Assembly: GCA_937922175.1 (NCBI GenBank)
Contig: CAKZUU010000262.1
Location: forward strand, 1-14,784
Length of the DNA: 14,784 nucleotides
From: an uncultured Gemmataceae bacterium
GTDB lineage: Bacteria > Planctomycetota > Planctomycetia > Gemmatales > Gemmataceae
Direction: 5' to 3'
This document shows, in pieces, positions 6,592-13,895 of the stretch (its first letter is position 1; the number at the start of each line of letters is the position of its first letter). The notes under the pieces were generated by a model. It ran no database searches and had not been told where the DNA came from. It was given only the letters and a program-made list of their open reading frames with translations. The position numbers and the translations under genes were made by a program.

Positions 6592-6913
6592 TTTTGAAAC
6601 CTCCAAAGGGGATATATCCGCGCGGGTCCCTGGCCCGGGTCGGTCTGCCCGTGGGGTGAAGCAGTCGTACCCGGCCTTCCCACTTCTCACTCAAACCGGC
6701 CTCCTCCCGTCCTCCCGCGTCCCGCAGGTTGCCCGGGCCGAAGGTCTGGTCTGTTTCTTCGGTTCACCCGTTTCCCGTCTTTAACTCCCTCGCCCCATTT
6801 TCGGCGTCCCCATCAATTTTCGTTCCTCGACCCAACCTGTTACACCGATCGCGGTTTCCTTGGCGCTCCTGACGATAGGCGAAACTCCCCAACCTCGGTA
6901 AAACTCTCCTGTA
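6592..6913. other. divergent intergenic region, no gene seen
   Basis: These 322 bases separate the Cys-rich gene (minus) from the Nudix gene (plus) and should hold both promoters. Visible features are the Shine-Dalgarno of the Cys-rich gene, a perfect 10-base palindrome GGATATATCC at 6610-6619 just upstream of it, and a pyrimidine-rich plus strand across about 6660-6910. The frames that cross the gap are extensions of antisense shadows. I could not place promoters with confidence. Confidence 0.5.
6599..6604 (-). promoter_or_regulatory. ribosome binding site that fixes the GTG start of the Cys-rich gene
   Basis: The minus strand reads GGAGGT seven bases before the GTG at 6589-6591. Starting there places a signal peptide at the very N-terminus, which the longer reading does not. 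This decides the start. Confidence 0.75.
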
Positions 6914-7444
6914 ATGACACCGGACAGCCCTTCCCCCGAGTGGGTCGATATCGTTGACTCTGACGGTCACGTCATCCGTGCCGTCCCCCGCTCGGTGATG
7001 CGACAACTCCGACTCCCTCACCGCGCCGTTTATGTCCTGGTCTTCAACACCGCCGGCCACCTTCTCGTCCACCAACGCACCTTCACCAAGGACGTTTACC
7101 CCGGTTTCTGGGACCTCTGCGTCGGTGGCGTCCCTCAGGCAGGCGAGTCGTTCCCATTCGCAGCCTCGCGTGAAACCACCGAGGAACTCGGAATCGAGGC
7201 GACACCCACGTACTTGTTCGATGTGCGCTATCGAGACGAGCAAACAGATGTGTATGGCCAGGTCTTCGTTCTTCGTCACGATGGACCATTCCGATTCCAA
7301 GCTGAGGAAATTCGCCACGGAGAGTTCGTGCCGACCGAATCCCTGCCGCGCCTTACGCAGGAGCGGCCATTTTGCCCGGACGGGTTGTTTGTCTGGTCGG
7401 AATTTCAGCGACGTCGACCGGTGGGAGATTCGCTGTTAGGATGA
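6914..7444 (+). CDS. Nudix hydrolase, YfcD/IPP-isomerase-like subgroup
   Basis: The product is 176 residues with a complete Nudix box at 72-94: Gly72, Glu78, Arg86-Glu87, Glu90-Glu91 and Gly93-Ile94, matching Gx5Ex7REUxEExGU except that the hydrophobic U before the EE pair is Thr88. The box coordinates Mg or Mn and supports cleavage of a nucleoside diphosphate linked to another moiety. The N-terminal WVDIVDSDGHVI and the later HRAVYVLVFN with KDVYPGFWD are typical of the YfcD-like group related to isopentenyl-diphosphate isomerase. The substrate cannot be deduced. The protein is cytosolic. The ATG start lacks a clear Shine-Dalgarno. It precedes msrA by about 60 bases on the same strand, so the two may be co-transcribed. 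A sanitising or repair role would fit, but that is inference. Confidence 0.9.
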   Translation: MTPDSPSPEWVDIVDSDGHVIRAVPRSVMRQLRLPHRAVYVLVFNTAGHLLVHQRTFTKDVYPGFWDLCVGGVPQAGESFPFAASRETTEELGIEATPTYLFDVRYRDEQTDVYGQVFVLRHDGPFRFQAEEIRHGEFVPTESLPRLTQERPFCPDGLFVWSEFQRRRPVGDSLLG

Positions 7445-7505
7445 ATCACGCCGGGGTCGGCGAACTGTTGGTGAGGCGCCACTCGAAACTTCGCGAGATG
7501 TGCTG

Positions 7506-8063
7506 ATGAGCGAGAACTTCTCCCAGCGAGAGACGGCGATTTTAGGCGGCGGATGCTTTTGGTGCGTAGAGGCAGTGCTCAGCCGCTTGCGCGGAGTCGA
7601 ACGTGTGGTTCCCGGATACAGCGGTGGTCACGTCGAACGACCCACGTATCAACAGGTTTGCACGGGAGCCACCGGCCATGCCGAAGTCGTTCACGTCACG
7701 TTTGACCCGCAAGCGCTGCCCTATCGTATCCTCCTTGAGGTGTTCTTTGCCACACACGACCCGACGACCTTGAATCGTCAAGGAGCAGATGTGGGTAGCC
7801 AATATCGTTCGGCGATCTTCTATGAGACACCCCAGCAGCGGGAGATCGCCGAACAATTAATCCGGGAGTTGAATCAGCAACAGATCTGGTCAAACCCGAT
7901 CGTTACGCAATTGGAACCGGCGGGGCCTTTCTACGAGGCCGAGGACTATCACCACGACTATTACCGACACAACTCGGGCCAGCCCTATTGCCAAATCGTG
8001 ATCCATCCGAAACTGCTGAAGCTTCGCGAGAAATTTGCCCACCTTTTGAAAGACGAATGGTGA
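7506..8063 (+). CDS. msrA: peptide-methionine (S)-S-oxide reductase MsrA
   Basis: The product is 185 residues, close to the usual MsrA length, and reduces methionine-S-sulfoxide in proteins using thioredoxin. The catalytic motif GCFWC is at 16-20, with nucleophile Cys17 and a second Cys20. The family landmarks GYSGG at 37-41, TGATGHAE at 53-60, HDPTTLNRQGADVGSQYRS at 84-102 and EDYHHDYY at 146-153 are all present. The C-terminal Cys162 in GQPYC is the likely resolving cysteine. I chose the ATG at 7506. A GTG at 7500 would add two residues, and neither has a strong Shine-Dalgarno. The next gene, a LarA-superfamily protein, starts 18 bases after the stop, which suggests an operon. No MsrB is fused or adjacent. 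Confidence 0.96.
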   Translation: MSENFSQRETAILGGGCFWCVEAVLSRLRGVERVVPGYSGGHVERPTYQQVCTGATGHAEVVHVTFDPQALPYRILLEVFFATHDPTTLNRQGADVGSQYRSAIFYETPQQREIAEQLIRELNQQQIWSNPIVTQLEPAGPFYEAEDYHHDYYRHNSGQPYCQIVIHPKLLKLREKFAHLLKDEW

Positions 8064-8081
8064 TCGAACGAGGATCCCACC

Positions 8082-9383
8082 ATGACGTTTCCTCTCGTTG
8101 CACGCATCCGACAGACTCAACCGCAACCCTTCGTGACGGACATCGCCGCTGAGGTCCGTCGCGCATGGCTGGGTTCGAGTCTTCCCCGCCGATTGAAACC
8201 TGGTGCGCGAGTGGCGGTCGGCGTAGGGAGCCGGGGCATCAGTAATATCTTCGCGATCGTGCAAACGACCGTGGACGTGCTGAAAGAAATGGGTTACCAG
8301 CCTTTCGTGGTTGCAGCGATGGGCAGCCACGGCGGCGCGACCCCCGCAGGACAGCGAGAATTGCTCGCCGAGTACGGAATTACCGAGGCGGCATTGGGCG
8401 TCGAAGTTTGCACCGAGATGGAGACAACGTGCCTCGGCATGAATTCCTGGGGGGAACCGGTCTACTGGGATCGCCGAGCCGCGTCGGCGGACGGTGTCGT
8501 CCTTGTGGCACGGGTCAAACCGCACACCGATTTCCGCGGCAGGTTCGAGAGCGGTCTGGTCAAGATGGCGGTCATTGGTCTGGGAAAACGAGATGGCGCG
8601 GCCCAGCATCATCGTTGGGGCTACCGCGGGCTGCGCGACATGATGCCGGAGACGATGAAGGTGATTCTGGAGAAAACGCGGCTGGTGGGCGGCTTGGCGA
8701 TTCTTGAAAATGCCGCCGAGCAGACGGCGCGTCTCCAATTTGTCGATCGAGAGGACATCGTCGACGTGGAGCCTGGCCTATTAGAGGAGGCTCGCCAATT
8801 GATGGGCCGACTCCCCTTTGACCAACTCGACATCTTGATTATCGGCGAGATCGGCAAAAACTACTCGGGGGCAGGAATCGATCCGAACGTGATTGGCCGA
8901 CTCATGGTGGAGACGGCCCCCGAGTTCGAGACGCCCAAGATCACGCGCATTGCCGCTTTGGACTTATCGCCCGAGAGCCACGGGAACGGAACCGGCTGCG
9001 GTTTGGCCGACATTTGCACGACGCGGTTGCTCCGGGCGATCGACCCGGTTCCCTTTCGGATGAACAACCTGACCGCCTGTTTTCTTCGTCGTTCCCAATT
9101 GCCATTCGACTTTGAAACCGACCGCGAGTGCATCGAACAATGCTTCCGCACCTGCTGGCAGCCGTCCCGCGACAAGGTTCGCATGGCCTTGATTCCCAAC
9201 TCGCTCGAAGTGGCGGAGCTTTGGGTCACACCACCCCTATTGGAAGAGGCGAAGAACCACCCGCACCTGGCGATTGAAACGGAGTTGATGGAGTTGCCTT
9301 TCGACGCAACCGGCAATCTGATCCAAGAGCAATTGTTTCCTCACAGCGTCCGGGGTCGGCGGCGGAAGCGACTGTCGGCGTGA
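8082..9383 (+). CDS. LarA-superfamily (nickel-pincer lactate racemase-like) protein
   Basis: The product is 433 residues, close to the LarA length. It has the LarA_N-type pattern: VGVGSRGISN at 46-55, AMGSHGG at 79-85, RVKPHTDFRG at 144-153 and ESGLVKMAVIGLGK at 156-169. His83, His148, Lys161 and His177 have spacings of 65, 13 and 16. In Lactobacillus LarA, His108, His174, Lys184 (cofactor-tethering) and His200 are spaced 66, 10 and 16, so the cofactor site looks conserved. Arg51 could match Arg75, but the LarA Asp72 position is not acidic here (Val48). Known LarA relatives interconvert 2-hydroxyacids or epimerise sugars. The substrate here is unknown and may not be lactate. The maturation genes larB, larC and larE are not in the window. 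CGAGGA about eight bases before the ATG gives a good ribosome binding site, and msrA ends 18 bases upstream. Confidence 0.85.
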   Translation: MTFPLVARIRQTQPQPFVTDIAAEVRRAWLGSSLPRRLKPGARVAVGVGSRGISNIFAIVQTTVDVLKEMGYQPFVVAAMGSHGGATPAGQRELLAEYGITEAALGVEVCTEMETTCLGMNSWGEPVYWDRRAASADGVVLVARVKPHTDFRGRFESGLVKMAVIGLGKRDGAAQHHRWGYRGLRDMMPETMKVILEKTRLVGGLAILENAAEQTARLQFVDREDIVDVEPGLLEEARQLMGRLPFDQLDILIIGEIGKNYSGAGIDPNVIGRLMVETAPEFETPKITRIAALDLSPESHGNGTGCGLADICTTRLLRAIDPVPFRMNNLTACFLRRSQLPFDFETDRECIEQCFRTCWQPSRDKVRMALIPNSLEVAELWVTPPLLEEAKNHPHLAIETELMELPFDATGNLIQEQLFPHSVRGRRRKRLSA

Positions 9384-9408
9384 ATGATCGCCGAGTTAAG
9401 ACCACCAA

Positions 9409-9428
9409 TCCGGGTGACGACGCCCGGA
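9409..9428. terminator. hairpin between convergent genes, possible terminator
   Basis: TCCGGG at 9409-9414 pairs perfectly with CCCGGA at 9423-9428 around an 8-base loop. It sits in the 56-base gap between the convergent LarA-like and phosphatase genes. Neither strand shows a T-run, so an intrinsic terminator is only possible. Confidence 0.35.
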
Positions 9429-9439
9429 CCTCTGGCCGA

Positions 9440-10132
9440 CTAATCGACGGGAGGTTCGTGCAGCGAGGCAATCCGCCATCGGCCCTGTTGATTGGCTTGC
9501 CAAAGTTGCCCGCTCAGAAGGTCCAGGCAGGTCAGCCAGCCACCTCCATAACAGAACGTGTCGATGCAAACGGCATGCGGCAGAAGAAGGGGCCAACCAT
9601 TTCGTTGTTCCGAATGCCCACAGACCATGAACTTCCCCGAACAGTGCGGCAGAGAGAAGACGTTAAAAAATTCCCAATGGAGCATCGAGGAAGGCTGTTG
9701 GTCGAGCGGCAGATCGGGATCGACGTTGGCATGGACAAAAAAGTAGCGCTCCCACTCGTACCAATCGACGCAGGTCCGCGACAGGAAGTGCCAATGCTCG
9801 TCGGGGATGTCATCGATGTCGACGTGACTCCGGCGTCGGCGATACGACTGGAGAGCTTCACGTCCGCCGACGGCCAGCCAGAATTGGCGCGACTCCTCGT
9901 GGCGCCGTGCGGCAAACAGCATCAACTCGTGATTGCCGCGCAGCGAAACCACGCGACAGCGACCGTGAAGCTGGATGAGCCGATCGAGAACGCCGCGTGA
10001 ATCTGGACCTCGATCGATGTAATCGCCAAGGGTGATAATGTGGTCGGAAGCGACCGGCTGGACCTGGTCCAGCAACGTGTCCAATGCTCGCGAGCATCCG
10101 TGGATGTCGCCGATCGCGAGCAGCCGACTCAT
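9440..10132 (-). CDS. PPP-family metallophosphoesterase (Ser/Thr phosphatase-like)
   Basis: The product is 230 residues, the size of bacterial PrpA/PrpB and lambda-phosphatase proteins. The dinuclear-metal signature is complete in order: GDIHG at 8-12, GDYIDRG at 36-42, GNHE at 66-69, then FVHANVDP at about 131-138 and VCGHSEQ at about 169-175. This supports phosphatase activity on phosphoproteins or nucleotides in the cytoplasm. Diadenosine tetraphosphatase-type (ApaH-like) activity is the main alternative. The ATG at 10130-10132 is preceded by GGAG with five bases between. It follows the esterase-like gene by only 10 bases and is probably in its operon, although the two products act in different compartments. 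It is a plausible antagonist of soluble Hanks kinases such as the one at 2321-3442, but there is no direct evidence. Confidence 0.9.
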   Translation of the reverse strand: MSRLLAIGDIHGCSRALDTLLDQVQPVASDHIITLGDYIDRGPDSRGVLDRLIQLHGRCRVVSLRGNHELMLFAARRHEESRQFWLAVGGREALQSYRRRRSHVDIDDIPDEHWHFLSRTCVDWYEWERYFFVHANVDPDLPLDQQPSSMLHWEFFNVFSLPHCSGKFMVCGHSEQRNGWPLLLPHAVCIDTFCYGGGWLTCLDLLSGQLWQANQQGRWRIASLHEPPVD

Positions 10133-10142
10133 TCCGACTCCA

Positions 10143-12272
10143 TCATCTCGTCAGCCACGCGATCACCTCAGCCGCCGACGCTCGACCCGGGCGATAGGTC
10201 CAGGATTCAACCGCGCCTGCCGCCGTGTAAGCTGCCGCCGTCCATCGTTGCCAGCGTTCCGCTTCGTCCGAGCAAACGAACAGCTCTGACGGAGCGCACA
10301 AAGCCGCGAAGGCCGGCATTCCGCCATAGCGCAAGGCCCCAGGCAGCAGTCGAACGTCCTGGGTGTTTTGCACCGTCCGCCAAAGAGGATCAACGACATC
10401 GGCCGCACATCGACCGAAGTCAGAGCCGAGCGCTGCTCGAGCTAATACGGCGACGGTCCCCGCCTCGCGCCAACCAACGAGATGGACCGCTGCGGGGGGA
10501 CAAGTTTTTGAGGCAAAGGCCGCCACGAACATGAGGTCACGTGCTTGTTCCGCGAGGATCGGCCGGTTGTAGCCCAGCGTGTAGCCCACAAATCGTTGAT
10601 CGATCACCCGCTTGACGGGCGATTGTTCCCCAACCCCCAAGACGTCCGGACTGAGGACGACGAAATTCCGCTGGATGAGCGCTTTGGCCGGCGATGCCAA
10701 GCGATCACCCTCAAAGAGGTTGACCTTCCCTTCGGGATTGACCCAAATCACCGTGCCGCGGATGGGACCGTTGTTGTTCGGCCGAAGGGCAACGACAGGA
10801 ATCCGCTCCGGACCCTCCTTCGATCCCAGAATCATTCGGCGGATGACGACATCGTCGCGCGTCACCGGCTGAGATTCATGCACCACGGACACGTCTTCAC
10901 CTTTGGGCGGACTTCCCAGCATGACGCGCAAGGCGGTGCCGACCACCTCACGAAATCGCGAAAGCGCGTCGTGATTGGTCGGTGCGACCGCCATCAAATT
11001 CTTTTCGGCCTGTTCACGGAACCAGCGGCGGACACCATCCGCGCCAGTCGCATCCTTGGGACGTGGATGCTCCGCATCATAGACGGAAAGCTCCCGTGGT
11101 GGAATCGGCTCAAACGGCTTTTCCTCCACCGGTTCGGGATAACCCAAACGGAGATGTTTGTTGAACCAACTGTACATCAACTCCCGGCTGATCTGATTGT
11201 AGTTGTGCTCGAATGGATAGTATTTCGCCATCACGAACTGTTCGGCGTCGTACAAACGATACAAGGCTTGAAGTTCCGGAAGTCCTTTGGTTTCCATCTC
11301 GCGAGTCCAATCGTTCGCGGCGGTCATCCCCAAGGGTTTGGGTGCAAACAGCCCGGCGATTTCGACATTGCCCGTGCCGAGTCGTAAATACGAAGCGTTT
11401 TCACAAATGCACCCGCCCTGCATCGAAGTTGAGACCATGACAGCCGGAAATGCCACCGCGGGTCGATCATCCAACGCGCAGAGGATGAACGTTTGCGTCC
11501 CTCCCCCGCTGGCCCCGGTCACACCAATGCGGTGAGCATCAACGTCCGGCAGCGAGATGAGAAAATCTAAAGCGCGAATGCTGTTCCACGTCTGCAATCC
11601 CATGAAATTCTGTTGCCACAGCTCTGTCTCCACCTTCAGCCGCTCGTCCTTCTCTGCCGTGAAACCTGCCGTGTGCCCGATTTGTTGACTGTCGGCCACT
11701 CCCACCATGTCGTAATGAAAAACAACGCAGCCCATCCGCGCGAGCATCGCACAGCGAGCTTGCAACGGATAGCGAGCACCCTCCAGACGCTTCTCAGCGC
11801 CGATTTCAATCTGCTTCCTCGCCGCTGCCTCTCCGGCATCAAAAAATCGTCCGTTGGCCCAATGACCATGAGGGCACAGCACGCCCGGTCTTTTGCCCGA
11901 GACGTTCTTCGGCCGATACAGATTTCCACTCACGTAATGCCCCGGTAGACTGGCGAAAAACACTTTCTCCACCGTGTAGTCGTCTCGATCGATCCGCCCA
12001 TGGATGACTGAGTTCAACGGTGCCTTTTCGGGCAGTGGCCACAATCCGAGGGCGACCAATAATTGTCGTCGCAACTCCTCGCGCCTTTTCTCCCATGCTT
12101 CCCGCGATTTCGGGGGTTGAAAAGGAAAATAATCATTGAGCGTGATGAGGCGATTCAAGCGCCGATCTCCGGTCGATTGCCCTTCGGACATCACGCGGGA
12201 CAGGGGAGTTTCAGCATTCGCGACCGAGACGGCTAACATGGAGACGGCCACGACAACACGCAACAACGACAT
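10143..12272 (-). CDS. secreted two-domain alpha/beta hydrolase, acetyl-xylan-esterase-like
   Basis: From the ATG at 12270-12272 the product is 709 residues with a signal peptide at 1-20 (RVVVAVSMLAVSVANA). The first hydrolase domain, about 80-380, has GVLCPHGHW, the nucleophile elbow GASGGG with Ser255, a likely acid Asp321 in AANDWT, and His356 in FEHNYN, so a complete Ser-Asp-His triad is plausible. The second domain, about 455-709, has the same general fold pattern (VVALRP, TVIWVNPEGK, FVVLSPDVLGVG), but the elbow reads GWREAG with Arg602 where Ser is expected, so it is probably catalytically dead. Planctomycetes carry many such acetyl-xylan-esterase/peptidase S9-like proteins, thought to act on extracellular polysaccharides. 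The substrate is not determinable here. The longer reading to 12308 would bury the signal peptide and was rejected. The phosphatase gene follows by 10 bases. Confidence 0.88.
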   Translation of the reverse strand: MSLLRVVVAVSMLAVSVANAETPLSRVMSEGQSTGDRRLNRLITLNDYFPFQPPKSREAWEKRREELRRQLLVALGLWPLPEKAPLNSVIHGRIDRDDYTVEKVFFASLPGHYVSGNLYRPKNVSGKRPGVLCPHGHWANGRFFDAGEAAARKQIEIGAEKRLEGARYPLQARCAMLARMGCVVFHYDMVGVADSQQIGHTAGFTAEKDERLKVETELWQQNFMGLQTWNSIRALDFLISLPDVDAHRIGVTGASGGGTQTFILCALDDRPAVAFPAVMVSTSMQGGCICENASYLRLGTGNVEIAGLFAPKPLGMTAANDWTREMETKGLPELQALYRLYDAEQFVMAKYYPFEHNYNQISRELMYSWFNKHLRLGYPEPVEEKPFEPIPPRELSVYDAEHPRPKDATGADGVRRWFREQAEKNLMAVAPTNHDALSRFREVVGTALRVMLGSPPKGEDVSVVHESQPVTRDDVVIRRMILGSKEGPERIPVVALRPNNNGPIRGTVIWVNPEGKVNLFEGDRLASPAKALIQRNFVVLSPDVLGVGEQSPVKRVIDQRFVGYTLGYNRPILAEQARDLMFVAAFASKTCPPAAVHLVGWREAGTVAVLARAALGSDFGRCAADVVDPLWRTVQNTQDVRLLPGALRYGGMPAFAALCAPSELFVCSDEAERWQRWTAAAYTAAGAVESWTYRPGRASAAEVIAWLTR

Positions 12273-12480
12273 GGTGCGAGACTCCCGGAGAGGCAAGGCA
12301 GGTCGCATTCCAGCCTAAGAATCTCAGATCGAACCGTCAACCGATGCACTTCCCGCCCAGCACGTTGCCTTCGGTCGTGCCCATGAGAAAAACGGGTGAA
12401 GACCGCGAGGTTGCATTGCCGATTCTCGCTTCCTTTTTTCAATGATCGAAATGAGAGGCAAATAAGGGCGAGGTGCCGAC

Positions 12481-13872
12481 ATGCGACAGCTATTCTTATT
12501 GATCGGGCTATTCCTTCCCATCACAAGCATCGCGGAGGAAGGCAAGACCGTCTCGCGGATTGCGTTCGGCTCATGTGTTCACCAGGACAAACCGCAACCG
12601 ATCTGGGACCGGATCGTGGAGGCGAAGCCGGATCTGTTCCTGCTGATCGGCGATGCCATTTACGCCGACGTACCCAAAGACACTGTCATGTCGGAGGCGT
12701 GGGCCAAGCTCGGGGCGCAACCTGGATTCCGTAAACTGCGGGAACTCTGCCCTGTCCTGGGGATCTGGGACGATCACGATTATGGGCTCAACGACGCCGG
12801 CGCCGGATACGCCCAAAAGGAGGAATCGAAACGGCAATTCCTGAATTTCTTCGGGGAACCCAACGACTCACCTCGGTGGAAGCGGTCGGGGATATACGAC
12901 GCGAAGATTTTCGGTCCAACGGGAAAACGAGTGCAAATCATCTTGCTCGACGGGCGGTACAATCGCACCGAGCCCCTCACGAAGGGGCCTCGGGGCAGTG
13001 ATCCTCGGTATCCGCGGGCTGAACCGTATCTTGTGACGAACGACCCCAAAGCGACTTTTCTCGGAGAAGAGCAGTGGCACTGGCTCGAGGAACGACTACG
13101 TGAGCCAGCGGAGGTTCGATTGATTTGCAGCGGCATCCAAGTGATCAGTGAGGACCATATCTTTGAGCGCTGGGCCATGATCCCTCATGAGCGTGAGCGG
13201 CTGTTTCAACTCCTCCGACGCACCCGCGCTGCGGGAGTGATTTTCCTGAGCGGGGACCGACACCTGGCCGATCTCTCCGCCATGGACGCAGGCATTGGCT
13301 ATCCGGTGTACGATTTGACGTCGAGTGGCCTCACGCAAGCGGCTGATGAGTATCGCCCGCCGGAACGCAATCGACATCGCGTCGCGACGATGAGTTGGGG
13401 CAATCATTTCGGCATGGTGGAAATTGATTGGACCAGGCCGGACCCCCTGATCCGCTTGCAAGTTCGAGATGAAGAGGGCCAGATCGCCTTTCAGCACAAG
13501 GTGCCGCTCAGTGCCCTGCAACCAAGCGACGAGAAGATCGAGAAGCCTGCTGGAGACGGTGCCGTGACACCGCGTGAAGCGCGCACCAAAGTCGGCGAGA
13601 AAGTCACCGTCGAGTTCAAAGTTCAGGCCACGGGATCGTCCGGGCGGCGTGTCTTTCTGAACTCTGAGCGGAATCGCAACGACGAGAAGAATTTCGTCAT
13701 TGTGATCGAAACGGATAAGGCAGGAGACAAACTGAAGCAAGCCGGGATCGATGATCCGCGGCGGTACTATTTCAACAAGACGGTTCGGGTCACCGGCGAG
13801 GTGTCGAAGTTTCGTGACCAACCGCAAATCGTCGTGACCGATGCCGATCAGCTCAAAGTCGTCGATCGTTAA
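12481..13872 (+). CDS. secreted PhoD-like phosphatase with an extra C-terminal domain
   Basis: The product is 463 residues. It has a signal peptide (about 1-18, LFLLIGLFLPITSIA) and a PhoD-like metallophosphatase domain at about 24-345: FGSC at 29-32, IGDAIYAD at 56-63, WDDHDYG at 96-102, LDGRYNR at 156-162, SGDRH at 257-261 and NHFG at 308-311. These correspond to metal-binding and catalytic sites of alkaline phosphatase D, which releases phosphate from phosphoesters outside the cytoplasm with Fe/Ca in known cases. A C-terminal domain at about 363-463 (KVGEKVTVEFKV, VRVTGEVSKF, QIVVTDADQLKVV) looks like a small OB-type beta-barrel and is not part of the classic PhoD core. It lacks the usual N-terminal Fn3-like PhoD domain. 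The ATG is preceded by GAGGTG seven bases upstream. It is divergent from the esterase gene across a 208-base gap that must hold both promoters. Confidence 0.9.
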   Translation: MRQLFLLIGLFLPITSIAEEGKTVSRIAFGSCVHQDKPQPIWDRIVEAKPDLFLLIGDAIYADVPKDTVMSEAWAKLGAQPGFRKLRELCPVLGIWDDHDYGLNDAGAGYAQKEESKRQFLNFFGEPNDSPRWKRSGIYDAKIFGPTGKRVQIILLDGRYNRTEPLTKGPRGSDPRYPRAEPYLVTNDPKATFLGEEQWHWLEERLREPAEVRLICSGIQVISEDHIFERWAMIPHERERLFQLLRRTRAAGVIFLSGDRHLADLSAMDAGIGYPVYDLTSSGLTQAADEYRPPERNRHRVATMSWGNHFGMVEIDWTRPDPLIRLQVRDEEGQIAFQHKVPLSALQPSDEKIEKPAGDGAVTPREARTKVGEKVTVEFKVQATGSSGRRVFLNSERNRNDEKNFVIVIETDKAGDKLKQAGIDDPRRYYFNKTVRVTGEVSKFRDQPQIVVTDADQLKVVDR

Positions 13873-13895
13873 AGGGTGGCGCCAAGGCTTGCAAT

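Noticed and set aside
6014..6784. 256-codon plus-strand frame opposite the Cys-rich gene
   Set aside because: The Gly/Ala/Pro/Gln-rich translation mirrors the repetitive Ala/Pro and Cys codons of the real gene, which has a strong ribosome binding site and a signal peptide.
6764..7318. 184-codon minus-strand frame opposite the Nudix gene
   Set aside because: The Nudix box on the plus strand is complete, so this frame is a shadow.
7890..8738. 282-codon minus-strand frame across the msrA/LarA-like junction
   Set aside because: It is antisense to two confidently identified genes and has no recognisable motif.
10545..11387. 280-codon plus-strand frame inside the esterase-like gene
   Set aside because: It is antisense to the second hydrolase domain, with no motif or upstream ribosome binding site.
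13096..13827. 243-codon minus-strand frame inside the PhoD-like gene
   Set aside because: It is antisense to a gene with intact catalytic motifs and has no protein features of its own.
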